Origin: Collybia mongolica
Lineage: Eukaryota > Basidiomycota > Agaricomycetes > Agaricales > Clitocybaceae
Assembly (NCBI GenBank): GCA_013420905.1
Contig: JAAXNY010000010.1
Coordinates: 1,922,001-1,986,000, forward strand
Direction of reading: 5' to 3'
Length of the DNA stretch: 64,000 nucleotides
The position numbers and the translations under genes are program-made. Positions 24,761 to 38,897 of this stretch are shown piece after piece (positions within the stretch are counted from its first letter, which is position 1; each line of letters starts with the position of its first letter). The notes under the pieces were generated by a model. That model worked only from the letters and a program-made list of their open reading frames with translations, was not told the origin of the DNA and ran no database searches.

Positions 24761-27700
24761 TCACAGCACCAAGCTCATCAGCACCCCAACAACAGCCAAA
24801 CCAGCTACGCTCGGTGCACCTCCCCAGGACCTGATAGCGGCACTGTCGGATCCACTGTCGGATCCACTGCCACTTCCTCCACCATTGCCTCCGTCGCTGC
24901 TATTACCGCCCCCACCACCGCCAAGGGGCTGATCCAAGAGATTGGGACAGGCGGGTTCAACGAGAATGCCTCCGTAGACACTTGCGACCCAAAGAACAAC
25001 TCCATTGGTCCATCCAAAGCCGGCCTAACAACATTCATGTAAGACGATGGTATCAAGAGGTAACGTGGCAAGGTCCTACCTGAACAGTGTATTCTCCTCC
25101 ACGGCCCGCAGAGTCAATATCAAGATTGGAAAATTTTTCAAACATCTGAAGAGACCAGGGGTTGTTAACTGGTTGGGATAGTCTGGATAACACAAAAACT
25201 GCATACGTTTCCAGTGTTGTTGACGCTTTGAGTGACATTCAACTCGCCATCAGAGAGTCTAGGTAGGATACCCTCAATCGATCCACCAGTTGCACGCCTT
25301 CACACTCAAATAAGCTTCATGGTCTCGAAGAACGAATGAAAGGGAAACGTACCAGCTGCAGAAAGCACTTATCATATAACGGTTAGCTAACTCCCTTTCC
25401 AAAGTCCTTCCCCAACCTTCCTCGTCTGTGGCATTGCCACCATTCACAACAGTTCCGTTCAATCTATTTAGATCTGCGCCAGGGCCGGTCATTGTTGCAT
25501 TTTGCAATGCGGTGCTACCAGGGTGAACAGGCTGGCCAGGGAGCTGAGACTCAATGATACCGAGTTGCCCAGTAGGAATGAGATCCCAGGACGACTGATT
25601 GTTCGAAGGAATAGGCAGAGGTCCAGCTGTGAGATTTGCGGGTAAGGCGCGAAGAGCCTGAAGGGCAATGTATTGATGTGGAGGCCAGGTGTTGGGAGCA
25701 TCCCTATGGTGATAATTTATTAGAAAATCCATATTCAGGGTAGGCGTAGATACTTGCTCACCATTGCAGACCCGTATCGATGAATGTAGCGGGGAAAGTT
25801 CCATTGTATCGGTTCATGACCAAATTTATTGAGGCGAAATGGGCGAAGGCTTTGTCCTTCGAGCCCAGAATCTCATCGGGAATAATTCCGCTCCAAAGGG
25901 GGTAGAAGTTGGCTGCAGAGAAGATAGTGTTCCTTGCTTTAGTGGCGAGGTTGTAGTCATAGAAAGCAAGCTGAAGGCTAGTCAAGTGATAGTCAGGTGG
26001 TCATTATACTGAGCCCACATACCTTCGTAGGATCCCAGAGAAGGTCGAGAACACCAGCTCGGAGAGCGGCCGCGGCGGCACGATGTCTATTTACTATTGA
26101 GGCATTGGCCGTACCGTATAAACCAGTCATGAGTATGTGGTTTTTGTCTGAAGAAAATTTTAATAATTGTGACAACGTTTGTTGAGCAGACTTACAGAGA
26201 ATGCTGTTGAGATCGACTGCAATAGTATTGCGCACATTCAAGCTACGAAGTCCGTCATTGGTGTTGTTGTTGGATTGGTGGAACCATCGAGTAGTGTAAT
26301 CCCATCCTATAAGTATGGTTCATTCGATATCAAGAACGCGGCCTACGATATCCTCGTACCACTCTCGGCCCCACTGGCAAGCTCAGCATATAAGGCCGAC
26401 CTTTGTGTCTCGTTCAAGGTGCTGGGAACGTTTGCCGTGGTATAATCTATAAGTTTGATCTCTGTGAGTGGCAAGACAGGGCGGAAAGAAAATCTAAAAG
26501 ACTTACCCGTAAGGTATGATTCCGGTCGAGGCGCGGTGTTGGTCACAGAATATCTGTACATGGTGTGGGAGGTATTACTTGTTGGGCTTGTAACATTCAC
26601 AGAGCGGTTATCCTTCCACCACTTCAGCTCTTTCTATTGTTATGTGATTATTAGAATAGTGGCCATTGGCAACTAGAAGGGTAACGCACCTCAGCTAGCG
26701 GTAGCGCGCGATTGAGGATAGTCCTGTCACCACTAGAGGTGACGTATCGCGACAGCATCTTTGATAGCTGTTCACAATTGTTCAGTTAGATTTGGCAGGT
26801 GTGACTGACCTGAATGAATAATGGGGGCTGAGACCTATTAAGATCTGAGCAACTTATTAGCAACCGAAAGCGAAGTGATTAATAGTCCCTACAATAGATC
26901 CTCCCCCCGTTCGGAATGAAACCGATATGCTCCAATTCATCCATGAAGTTCTGAAGGGTCGCATTGACTATGTCGAATAGTTCGGACTCAATTAAACCTT
27001 CAACGATCCAAAAACTATCCCAGTAGTATTGCTCCCTGAAACGGCCACCTCAAAAGCAACGTTGGCAACCGCTCATGGTAAGAATGGCTGTACACAATAA
27101 GGCTCACCAGGTACAACGAAGGTGTGGTTTAAGGGTATCAGAGAACTTTCGCATGTGTTGTTTCCACCACAAAGAGTCGACGAGTTTGTCCCTCGAATAA
27201 GCTGAGTCCAGAAACCATGGACGGTTTGCGAGAACGCTTTCACGATGGGATGGGTGACATTATTAAGGAAGGCCGGATTCGGGTTAAAGCCCGCAAGAGC
27301 AAGAGCTTCGAGTTCAAGACCTTCCCCTTTAAAGTCTGAGTTAACGAAGTTGACGACTTGTCCAAAAGTAGTTCCGTTCGTGATATTCTTGAAATCGGCT
27401 AACACTGCTTGAGCTCCCTTGCTGGTCGGCTTTACGGCAGCGTATGGTTGATCTGAACTCAGGCATGGTATTGACATGACATACCTTGTCGGCGAATGTT
27501 TTATCGTCGGGGTACAGGTGTGCGACATTCGCCGTTTGTAGGAGCTACATGAGAGGAGATCAGACAATGGGATAATTCAAAGCCCAAGAATACGGACTGG
27601 TCCGGCACAGAAGATCTCAGAAGGACACCAACTCTGTTTAGGAGGCAGAGCAACTTGTGAAGGCAAAGGATCCCCAAGAGATGCGGAAGGACTGGGAACG

Positions 27701-27801
27701 GCTGTCTGTACAGTGATCGACGGGGCTGGTGCAGTTACGAGAGTTGACTGTGCGAGAGTGCTGTGAAGCAAGCACGCGAACGTTGCGAGTGCAGCCAACA
27801 T
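24761..27801 (-). CDS. Acid trehalase, glycoside hydrolase family 37, with likely GPI-anchor signal
   Basis: Secreted enzyme that splits trehalose into two glucoses. The start at 27801 gives a signal peptide (MLAALATFACLLHSTLAQS); upstream frames lack an ATG in phase. GH37 hallmarks are the first trehalase signature PGGRFREQYYWDSFWIVEGL, PNGGRIYYLDRSQPPLFIQM, PRPESYL and GWDYTTRWF, whose Asp (codon 26299-26301) matches the catalytic acid. NAWPP-type second signature DAPNTWPPHQYIAL, EKFSNLDID with the presumed general-base Glu, and GGEYTVQ-AGFGWTNGVVLW follow. The mature end has a Gly/Ser linker (GGGSGSGSDSGSD) and a hydrophobic tail, SVAGLAVVGVLMSLVL, the pattern of a GPI-attachment signal. 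About 13 exons. Neutral (cytosolic) trehalase is excluded by the signal peptide and missing regulatory N-terminus. Confidence 0.92.
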
Positions 27802-28745
27802 GATGGACGCAATCAAGTTCCAAAAAAGAAAATACCGCCACACCGCCGCATTATATACCTCCGATGGACGCGGTCAAGTCATATGTATAGTCGATACCTG
27901 ACGCGGCACATGGCAGTCGTGGGGCTGGTCCGGGTTCAATTACACTTTCTTCAATCAAGGGCCTTGGCGAAAGCGCGCTATAGATGCTTCTATTTGGCAT
28001 CAAGATCATCACAAAACACGCGACAACACGGATCTCAACAACTACAGGCATGCATCAAGAAGTGGTTGGAGCATGTATATGGGTTTCCAGATAATTGGTC
28101 CACTGCGCATAACACTGTGACGATAAGGGAATGACTGAGTACCATGAACCAATGTAAATAATCATGAACGTTGAGAATTTGACCTACCATGGCGTCAATG
28201 ATGGGTATCATACCTCGTGCCATGTGTAGTCAGGGTCCTTGGGATGCGGACTAGCTCAAAAAAAAGGGATTCAAAAAGTCATTAGGACTTTGATGTGGCC
28301 TTCTAGTAGTCTATCACCTAGGTTAAGGGTCAATGCCATAGTTCAGAGAACGCATGGCCCATCAATATGACATTGTAAAGGTATCAAAAATGTAAGAACT
28401 CAACAACACGTTGACAAGGATTTCCGGAAACAAGGAAAAGAGACGCCATGGGCCAACATTTGATTTTGAATATTACAGTTGCTCCACAGGTGAGAAGGAA
28501 GAAAGTGATATCATTTACATTTCTGAGGGGATCGAACGGTGAACTCACGTCACATCTTTCAAGGACTTGGTTACAATCTTCTCTCAGGCTGTCATGCAGC
28601 CGAGCCCCACATCTCCCTCCTCCCCGCACTACGATACTCGTCGAAACCACATACGCCTCAGCAGGCGGGAACCACCAATACTACAACGCACCTGCGCCCT
28701 CCAGAAGAGTAGCGGAAATAGACCATCCAGTCCGTTTCCAACGTA
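27802..28745. other. Intergenic region upstream of the trehalase gene
   Basis: 944 bp between the trehalase start and the RBM25 stop, both on the minus strand. Open frames up to 123 codons on the plus strand have no recognisable content or splice context. Confidence 0.5.
27851..27857 (-). promoter_or_regulatory. TATA box of the trehalase gene
   Basis: TATATAA on the minus strand, about 50 bp upstream of the start codon at 27801. Confidence 0.45.
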
Positions 28746-30996
28746 CTAGTCCACGAGCATTCTGTCGGTAAGCAAGCCATCGCCGTATGCCATACTTTCG
28801 AATATCACTTGTCTCCAAACACTAACGGTGAGTTCGGCAGCTTCTTCCTCCAATACCTAAGAGAAATTGGGCTCATTCAGCAACGACGTATCCATATTTT
28901 CTGAAATAGTGAACTCACTGGCTCTAAGCCTTCCACAAGTTTCTGGGGCCCTTTGTGATCCTTGAGATGCTCAAGCACAAACATGATCAAGTCCTCCTCC
29001 TCCATCTCGCCAAGATATTTTGTCATCAGCCGTTTCACCAACGGCTCAAATTTGCGGTCAATAATCGTCTAGACCACCAAGTTAGTCATCGCGGTGATCA
29101 AGCCTAGTATTGAACGTACATCAGATAGTCCATCCCATCGAACTTTAGCCTTGAAAAGGGTATCCCTGTCATGTGGAACCGACAGTCTAATTCTCTCCAG
29201 TCGTTCCTTTGTTTGCTCCCCGGTCTCCGCCACACTGAAATCCAGCTTAACAAGAGGCACTTTACGCTTCTTAATTCCATCGTCCTCCTCATCCTCCTGC
29301 CCAAAGACGGTTGTCTTATCTTTTCCAGTAGTCTCTTTCGGAGGAGCGGGGGCGGCAATAGAGACATTCAGTCGCACAGGAGCACCGTCATCGAGAAGCA
29401 GCCCGGCCTTTCTTTGTTCCTCTGCGAGTGCTTGCATCTCGTCCATTTGGCGCGCCAAGAAGTCTTCAGACTCTCGGCGAAGATTCTCTGTTTCTTGTTC
29501 CTCAAATCTTCGCGATTTGGCATCAGCCGCCTCTTCTGCCTCTAATCTGCGGGCCCGGAGATGACGCCAGCGTTGGCTAAATAAGGTGTAAGCTTCTTGT
29601 TACTAGCGAAATGTCGCAATATAGCATACCGATCCATGTAGAACATCTCGTCGCTCTCGTCATCATCCCAAATATCCAAGCGAGCCTGCATCTCTGCATG
29701 TTGACGCTCTTCAGCCTCCTTAGTTGCTCTTTCTCGCGCAATAGTGCGCTCTAAAGCCTGTATGCGCGTCCGCTCTCGTGGTTCGTACCTTCGTTCACGC
29801 TGCGAGTTGAAAGTCAGTTAGCAGGTTGAAAATCAGCGAAATAATTCTCCACCTACATCACGGAATGAGATCTCTTCCTCTTTTCGTCTATTTTCCTTCC
29901 TCTCTGCTTCTAACTCTTCATCTGTTTTTGTGGGTTTTCCGGGCGCTTGCCGGCCTCCGCCATCGTAAGAACCGACCCTCCCGTCATCAGCTTTTACAAA
30001 GCTAACAGGTTTACTGTAACCCTGCGCCCCTTTGCCAAACCCTTGTTGTGTAGGAGGCTGCGAGGAGCCTGAGGACTGTTGAGACGGTTGCTGTTGTGGT
30101 TTGCCCCATTCGCGCACCTTGGGCCCACTAGGTGCGCCAGCTATGGGAATACTTTCCCTAACATCGCGTAGCTTTTCACGCTCTCGTTTCGCAGCCCGTT
30201 CACGAAATTGAGCAATTTCAGAAATGACAAGGCCCCGTTGAGTTTCTGGTAAATCGGCTTCTTGGAGGTCATGGAGATGAGGGGGAATGACGTATTTTTC
30301 TTTGTCGATGAGACCATTGTTGGCAGCGTCCTGTGACATACGATTGATATCTGCCACGAGCTCATCGATTTTTTCCTTCGACTGCTGCATTTGTGCATCG
30401 TCGTTCTGAAATTTGTCTCTATTTAGGCAAGGAGACAGAGCGAAGGATTGTAGAACCTCACACTGGTGGCCATCCTCTGCGATTGATAAGCATCCAAAAA
30501 GGCACGAGTTTTCTCGTCTGCCTTGACCTGGATTTTCGACGTAGGCTTGAAATGAGTTCTCAAGACTGAATAAACGCACCAGTAGCTTCTTGTTGGCACA
30601 CCCATCCTCCAGTGCAGGTAGCTCAATGCCGTTCAGAAGCTTTATTGCACGCAAGGCCCCATCCGGCTCCTCAAATTCCGCAAAACCGAAACCTTGTGGT
30701 TTATTTGCAGGTGTAATGAGACGCTTGAACGACTTTATTGGTCCACATGCCTGCGAAAAAGGATTAAAACTTAGCATTCGTGTAAGTCGTGGTATACTTA
30801 CTACAAGTAGTTGGTTTATGAAACTATCCGTGATGCCTCCGGATATCGAGCCAACGAACAGAACAGTTTGTTTCTGGGCTTGAGGTGGAACAAAATGCAT
30901 TTGTTGCTGCTGTGCGAGAGCCGACATTGAGGGACCCTGGCCGTAAGACGGCAAAGGTGGACGCAGACCAAGTCCCAACCGATTCATAGGTTGCAT
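28746..30996 (-). CDS. RBM25-like splicing factor (RRM plus PWI domain)
   Basis: Nuclear U1-associated splicing regulator homologous to animal RBM25. The start at 30996 gives MQPMNRLGLGLRPP and a Gln-rich leader. An RRM covers about residues 40-130: RNP2 TVLFVGSI, then SFKRLITPANKPQGFGFAEFEE with RNP1 GFGFAEFEE. KADEKTRAFLDAYQSQR, RDVRESIPIAGAPSGP and a long charged Glu/Arg coiled coil (AERKENRRKEEEISFRD, IARERATKEAEERQHAEM) follow. KKRKVPLVKLDFS looks like a nuclear localisation signal. The C-terminus is a PWI domain: DTLFKAKVRWDGLSD, RKFEPLVKRLMTKYLGE, LIMFVLEHLKDHKGPQKLV and VLEEEAAELTVSVWRQVIFE. About eight exons. It is divergent from the CCDC25 homologue across 273 bp, so the two may share a promoter. 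Confidence 0.9.
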
Positions 30997-31269
30997 GTTC
31001 GCAAATTCAAATATGCTCTATGCTGAATCTTTTCTAGATATGATGGAATGGTTAAATGAGCTTTCCCTTTCACTGACACAAAACAGTCGCCTTACATTCG
31101 TCACGGTTCAGAACGTTCTTTTTGCGAGGAGAAATGAAGAGATATCAAGAAGCGAAGAAGATTATGAGCCAACGCTTATGTACAAACGCGGAGTTCCCAC
31201 GCTCGTTGGCCCAATTCGACCTTGAATTTCGCGCTGACCATCTTCAGCCATCTTCTCGATCTCCCAGAT

Positions 31270-32275
31270 ATGGTTTTGTTTTTTACATCCTCGAGTAATT
31301 CGATCTATTTCATCTGAGGAATATTTGCGCTTACATCGATGCCCCTAGGTATCACCCCACCAGCAATAATCTATATGGGGCGAGATAAAGTTGAAAGTTG
31401 GTCCCTATTCATTTCCTACCAAGAGAAAGCAGCTTATGGGTAACCGTTCCTCAGATGAGGAGCTCATACGATATGCCTGGCCACAAGATGTCTGGTTTCA
31501 TGTGGACAAGTTATCCTCGGCACATGTCTACCTCCGAATGCCTGATGGTGTTGTGTGGGACAGCATACCCGAAGCTCTGTTGGGTGACTGCGCGCAGCTC
31601 GTAAAGGCAAATTCCATTGAAGGTACTCTATTAGATTATTCTGATTACGATTGTTCATTACTCCGGGTTTTAGGAAATAAGAAGGACAACTTGACAATCA
31701 TATATACCCCAGGAGACAATCTGAAGGTAGGAACATTGCCAATGGCCTAAAATGTGAACTCTCCGTTAGATCTAGTCGTAGAAAACGGGAGATATGGCTG
31801 TCGGCCAGGTCTCATTCCATAATGATAAAAAGGTGTGCTATAACCTAATATTTTGCCCCAGCGATTCATGGGATACTAGGTCAAACGAGGTATTGGCTAC
31901 TTTGCGTGCAGCTTATAGTTTTGCTAATGCATTAGCCAAGTCCATGTCGCCAAACGCGAGAACATGATCGTAAACCGCTTAAATAAGACGAAGGTTGAGC
32001 GGGTTGTCGACCATGAGCAGGAAAAGATTGATCGTATCAAACAAGAATCCGCAATACGTAGAGTGGCCGCAGCTGAAAAGGTCTGATAATGCCTCATAGA
32101 CTGATTCTTTTGCGGATACTCATCACCAAGTCCACAGAAGAAAGCCGATGCCGAATTGGCGCGTGCAAGAGAAGCTGAGAAAGCTGCACGATCTTACGAC
32201 ACACTATTCAATGTCGAAGAGGACGAAGATGTCCCTAGGAAGACGGGCAGAGAGCTAGAAGAAGACTTCATGTAA
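31270..32275 (+). CDS. CCDC25 homologue, NFACT-R domain protein
   Basis: Small conserved eukaryotic protein with an NFACT-R (DUF814) fold; animal CCDC25 has been described as a DNA-sensing membrane protein, but the fungal role is unknown. The first exon is 25 nt (MVLFFTSS), then TPPAIIYMGRDKVE and, after another intron, SDEELIRYAWPQDVWFHVDK and LSSAHVYLRMPDG. DCAQLVKANSIEGNKK, NLTIIYTPGDNLKKTGDMAV, the characteristic KRENMIVNRLNKTKVERVVD and a charged helix (ARAREAEKAARSYDTLFNVE) follow, ending DEDVPRKTGRELEEDFM. Block order equals that of human CCDC25 and the length (about 210 residues) is similar. The exon structure around 31830-31935 is uncertain. Confidence 0.88.
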
Positions 32276-33393
32276 CATAATTGTGTAAGGTACGGATCTA
32301 TGAACGACAAAACCGATTTTTCCAATACCACGGGGTTTATAACTGCCAGAAATCTGATCTCAGGAACAGATTTACTTCAAACAAACCACACTTAGTGACT
32401 TGACGGCTGAAGAAATCACCCCTCCGACCCCAATTTTACAAAATAGCGTCATGAACCCTTTGTCGTTGAATTTCGTTGTTACAATACTCAGTCACCAACG
32501 ACCTTCCAGAAGATGGTCGTATGACATAGCGACTCCACTGTCCTCACAGTCCCCAACAACCTGAAGGTCAGAATCAACTCGGCATCAAATTAAAGCTCGT
32601 GAGAGTTAGAACACTGAAGTCAGGATATTTAGTTGAGACATTGTCTGTTGTTATGGACTCACTATAAGTGTAGGCGTATATGTAAGTGGTCCGCTAGAAT
32701 GACGGCCGCGCTGGAGTCGGAGCTGGCCACCCATTCTTCGCAGCCATGTCCGCGAACTTGGAATCACTCCATGCAACATCGTGTTGTTGCCCTTTGCCGA
32801 CTGGCATTTCATCCTTTACCTGCTCCATTAATATATTAAGCCTAAATCACCCATGATGGCTCTTCAAGGACTTACAGGTTTCGATTTTTGTGAGGAGAGC
32901 AAACCACGTAAACCCGACTTTTTGTGCTCCGCACGCGTGGATGCATGTGAGGATAGGAGGGAAGTAGTGGATGCAAATTTATCAGACATGTTGAGAAGTA
33001 GGAAGGCTTGGTGGCTGTAAGTATTTCGCCGATGTAGAATGATATGTTCTTTCTCATTCTTAGAATCTATATACCCAAAATGACGCGTCTACTAAGCGCC
33101 GAGACGACCCCGAATGGCAAGCTCCGCAGTTACTTTCTACTGGTCAGTGCACCTGGCTGAGGCACGACGCTGCGCACCCTGCGCGTCATTTCATGCCGCG
33201 TCACCCATGACTCACACCAGACACCTAAAACAAGTCATTATAAAAAACGATAACATCGGGATAGCGCCAAAAATCTACACACGAACTAAACATAACAGAA
33301 CCGACTGATAAGGATCTTCCCTCTCAACATCATTTACAGCCAGTATGTGCCTGACTCTGAACCGAAACAAATCCTAGCATGGCGAAACCGTGT
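32276..33393. other. Convergent intergenic region
   Basis: 1,118 bp between CCDC25 (+) and the small gene (-). Open frames under 70 codons, none recognised. Confidence 0.5.
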
Positions 33394-33803
33394 TCAAGAG
33401 CTCCCTTTAACTTTCCCTACATCCACAGGTATCAATTTCGATCCAGAACAACACGACTAATCATCAAGCATACTGTACCTTTCAGCGTTTGGAATAGTCC
33501 CTTCCTTTTCTTCGTGGGGCCGGGAATAGGCTCTGAGGATTTGGGCTCGGAGGTCGGTACCATGACAGTAGTATTGGAAGTAAGAGTGGTATTAGACGAG
33601 GAGATCTGTGGCACTGAAAGCTTTGATTTGTCGGGTTTGGGGGTCGGGACATGTCCTCCCGTCCCATATCGAGACTGTAGCGTCGCGAAGGCCGCGGAAT
33701 AATCCTTCGCGGGCGCCTTAGTGTTGTTGAGCGGAGAAGTAGATGTGACAGTCGTAGACGACTGCAAGGAAGCCGTAGAAGCGTTAAGAAGGTCACTAGA
33801 CAT
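33394..33803 (-). CDS. Small Ser/Thr-rich protein of unknown function
   Basis: About 116 residues in two exons. Start at 33803: MSSDLLNASTASLQSSTT. A low-complexity Ser/Thr leader precedes a compact block, KDYSAAFATLQSRYGTGGHV, that looks like the conserved core. A Ser/Thr/Pro linker and a basic C-terminus, PTKKRKGLFQTLKGKVKGSS, follow. The last residues require an intron (about 33416-33477, GTACAG to TGTAG) that removes an otherwise out-of-character tail; the stop is then at 33394-33396. No domain I can name, no signal peptide or membrane helix. PTKKRKGL could act as a nuclear localisation signal. Reading frame and exon join make a real gene likely. Confidence 0.6.
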
Positions 33804-34384
33804 TGTTTTGAGTTTATTTTATTTTCCTGAAGTTGGATTTTGAGGCGAGCTCCTCCGCCATCTTATACAACAAGTGAAGGATGCAGGTTTATGTTTTTGG
33901 GTCGACTAATTTACCAATCATCCGTGCGTGCCGTTCAAGAAAGTAGAGGTTGACTTGTGCACAGCACTAATTCCATATGCATGAGACGCCAAAGAGGTTA
34001 GCTGGGTTCTTTCTCCTGATTCTTATCGAAATACGTTGGCATGGTTTTCCAGATGTGGTGTATGGAGGTTCGGACCATATGTTAGCTGCGGGGCCGAACC
34101 TTATAATCTTGATATGACTAGTCTATGCGCGCCAAGTTGGAGCGGAAGACGAAAAGGCTAGGTCAAGGGTTGTTCTGTCCATCTGTAAATGAGTCAGAGC
34201 CTCGTTACATAACTTTAGAGCACACAGCAAGGATGATTTGAGCATACAGCGCTTGGAGAGTTATTATTTACCAGTTACAAGTATTTTTATTTCGAAGATC
34301 AGATGACGATTACACACGATCCAAAAAAGTCTTCCAATCTAAGGGCTTTGCAAATTTTTGAATGCCGCTGCATTGAATTCAAAA
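33804..34384. other. Divergent promoter region
   Basis: 581 bp between the small Ser/Thr-rich gene (-) and PRMT3 (+), with no supported gene. A long minus-strand frame over 34339-35085 is a shadow of PRMT3. Confidence 0.5.
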
Positions 34385-36487
<2,103 letters not shown>

Positions 36488-36520
36488 TGGTGGTACACAT
36501 TTCGAGATGACCCTGACCCG

Positions 36521-38062
36521 TTACTCGTCTTTCCGATGGCTAAATGTTGCTTGTAGGCGTGATTTAACATACTCTCCCGCGGTGATAATCTCATATTTGA
36601 GGGGCCTCTCTGGTGAAATGCAGCTCAAAATAGGCTGTACAAAGGTTTAGCCAATGGGCGGCTCTGAATGAATACCTTACCTCCAGCCTGACGTTATAAT
36701 CGGTTCCGAAGAAAAGCGGAATAGAGTAGCGACGGACACCACTTCGATTGATAGCTCGATGGATGGTAGATTTGAAGATATCATCTGAACCGCATCGTTC
36801 GAATCATAACAATGACCTCGGTATGGATAGCTTACTAGTCCAGCGAGCAAATTGGTCCCCAAGGCTGTATCGTATGAATACTAACGAAAACTAATAAGAT
36901 ACAAACTTACTTTATCACCAATGTTCCAGGGATTGGTGGCGCGTTGATCCATTTCATTTCAGCATTCAAGACTTGCAATGCTAGAATATCAGGCTCTTGC
37001 CACAGTATGGTAAAGCACTGAAATGATGTACAACATTAGATCGCAGACTTTTGAGCGCCACTAGATTTATTCTTGCCTCCCAGCTATACAGTCAAGGGGG
37101 GTTTAGCGATCGTTCAGATGCGAATAGGCAGAATCTCACTCAGTGTGAGCGCCAATACCTACAACTCGGTCATCTACTGGGCCTGTCTGTGGGGGATAAT
37201 GCAATAGCTTCATTATTGCTGCAGAGTGTTGTGTCTAGCGAACTGACATCAGGACTTATGCCAGATGAGGACGGCGAGCAGCTGACCTTGTCGTCAAAGA
37301 AATCTTCCGGGAGATTAAGAGCCAGAGCGAAAAGGGGGAACAGGGACTTTCCGATATTTACAGCGGCGTGGCTATTTTTTGTTGCGTTAAGAGAAGCACT
37401 CTGAATGAGTCGGGGGACGTACTAATATCTCAATACCTTCTCACGAAATTCAGGCAAACCAGTAGGCCAAACGTTCGCACCAGCCATGACGCCAGACGTT
37501 TCTTGGTCGTCGTTATTTGGTCCCCCCTCAAGCCCTTCCCAGCCAAATTCAAATCCTTCCTGCAGATCCCCTGCACCATAAGGATTATTGTTGCCACTGA
37601 GGAGGGGTGAGTAGCCTTTGAAATTTGGTGTCTTTCGGTTTTCAATCTTCCAATGCACATTAATCCTGGTGACTCTGCCCCCCCACACACAATAAGACCT
37701 ACCTCCATTTTTAGGTCAAGAGGAAGTGAGAAGAATGCTTTCGCCATCTCTAATGCGCCTTGGATATCTTCCTCAGATATACCGTGATTCTGAACTGTCA
37801 AAACGCCGGACACTTGAGCTACATAAAACCACGAGATATGTCTTACACACCATAAAAAAACCCAACATCGATACATGCACTTCGTATATCTTCCGCAAGC
37901 TTTTGTCGTGTGACCGGGGTCCCATCCGTGAGATGGGCCAGATCGCTAATGGATAATGAGCTATAATTCCTATGAAACCAGGTGTGTCCATGCAACAAAC
38001 ATGATGGGAATGTTATTGAAGGCTAGATTCGCAGCCTCCGCTCTCTCCACCAACGATGACAT
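36521..38062 (-). CDS. 2-oxoglutarate/Fe(II)-dependent dioxygenase, isopenicillin-N-synthase-like
   Basis: Non-heme iron oxygenase with the plant/fungal DIOX_N plus 2OG-FeII_Oxy layout. Start at 38062 (MSSLVERAEAANLAFNNIPI) spliced to IDLAHLTDG. Then KLAEDIRSACIDVG, QNHGISEED, AKAFFSLPLDLKMEV and NFKGYSPLLSGNNNP follow. FALALNLPEDFFDDK, MKLLHYPPQTGPVDDRVVGI, the iron motif GAHTDWECFTILWQ, FKSTIHRAINRSG with the distal His, and the 2OG-binding RYSIPLFFG complete the core. The iron HxD is split: GAHT lies upstream, and D-W-E comes through a 7-nt exon at 37077-37083 followed by a GC donor. Without that exon the frame is lost. About 10 exons in total. Divergent from the HINT gene with 144 bp between starts. 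Substrate unknown; flavonoid- or gibberellin-type oxygenases and fungal thymine hydroxylase-like enzymes share this layout. Confidence 0.88.
37077..37083 (-). other. 7-nt microexon of the 2OG oxygenase gene
   Basis: Exon C-TGG-GAG lies between an intron 37084-37139 (GTGAGA to TATAG) and an intron 37018-37076 that begins GC rather than GT (GCAAGA) and ends TTTCAG. Joining the flanking exons through it gives GAHTDWECFTILWQ. Skipping it shifts the frame and destroys the iron-binding Asp. Confidence 0.72.
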
Positions 38063-38206
38063 GGACGGTGGCAGATGAGTTGCTAAAGGTCAAAGCCGGC
38101 GGGCCGGGCCGAGTGGAGAACTTTAGTCCGCACGTGCCAGTTTGACAACCAATCGACTCATAACTTGGAACACAACCCAGTTTAACGAGCTCAGACAAGA
38201 GTAGCG
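38063..38206. promoter_or_regulatory. Short bidirectional promoter between the oxygenase and HINT genes
   Basis: Only 144 bp separate the two divergent start codons, so both promoters must overlap. No clear TATA box. Confidence 0.45.
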
Positions 38207-38897
38207 ATGGCCGTAAAGTATATCCTCTATGTCTTAGCGTCGGACCTTTTAAATTAAACACTATAACTCTAGATCATTGGCGTCCTGTCTGTTCTGCAAA
38301 ATCATTAAAGGTGTGCTGCGAGAGATTCGACTCAGGTGTATAGATCTGTCTCATATTGGCTAGGTGACATTCCGAGCTTCAAGTTAATCGAGACGGAACT
38401 TTCGTGAGTTTGTTACTTTTGAGTGGGCTCTTGGTCTGACAGACCTTATTAGGTTCTCTTTCCTTGATATCGGTCCATTATCCAAGGGACACACCCTCAT
38501 CATTCCCAAGTGTTAGTATCTCATCATGATCTAGGTGATTTTATTTAAATACAAGGACGCTAGATCATGCTGAGAAGCTACATGAATTGCCGGATGAATA
38601 CTTGGCCGATGCAATGCCCATAGCCAAGAAGATCGCGATAGCCCAAGGCGTAGAGAACTATAACATTCTCCAAAACAACGGGCGCATTGCTCACCAGGTC
38701 CGTCCCCCAATACAAACTGACCGTGAATTCTCTAGTTACCCGCATCTGATGCACAGGAGGTCGACCATGTTCATTTCCATGTCATTCCTAAGCCTTCCGA
38801 CTCGGATAAGGAGGGGTTGGTGGTTGGGTGGCCTGCAAAGTCATTTGATAAAGAAGAGCTGCAGAAGACATTCGAAGCACTTAAGGAAAAACTGTGA
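38207..38897 (+). CDS. HNT1: HIT-family purine nucleoside phosphoramidase (HINT1/HNT1)
   Basis: Small dimeric hydrolase of AMP-lysine and aminoacyl-adenylate type compounds. Six short exons: MAVK joined to SLASCLFCKIIKG, then DIPSFKLIETELS, FSFLDIGPLSKGHTLIIPK, HAEKLHELPDEYLADAM, KKIAIAQGVENYNILQNNGR and finally the HIT triad HVHFHVIPKPSDSD. The C-terminal EGLVVGWPAKSFDKEEL is typical of fungal HINT proteins. The start ATG at 38207 belongs to an 11-nt first coding exon (donor GTATAT), needed to reach SLASCLFCKI in phase. The catalytic His is the second of the HVHFHVI motif and is intact. About 135 residues, as expected. Confidence 0.92.

Noticed and set aside
28655..28700. Plus-strand GGNHQY motif resembling the GH131 GGGNHQYGFRR block at about 49.63 kb
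   Set aside because: Only about a dozen bases match and the flanks share nothing; no GH131 frame continues on either side, so chance similarity is the best reading.
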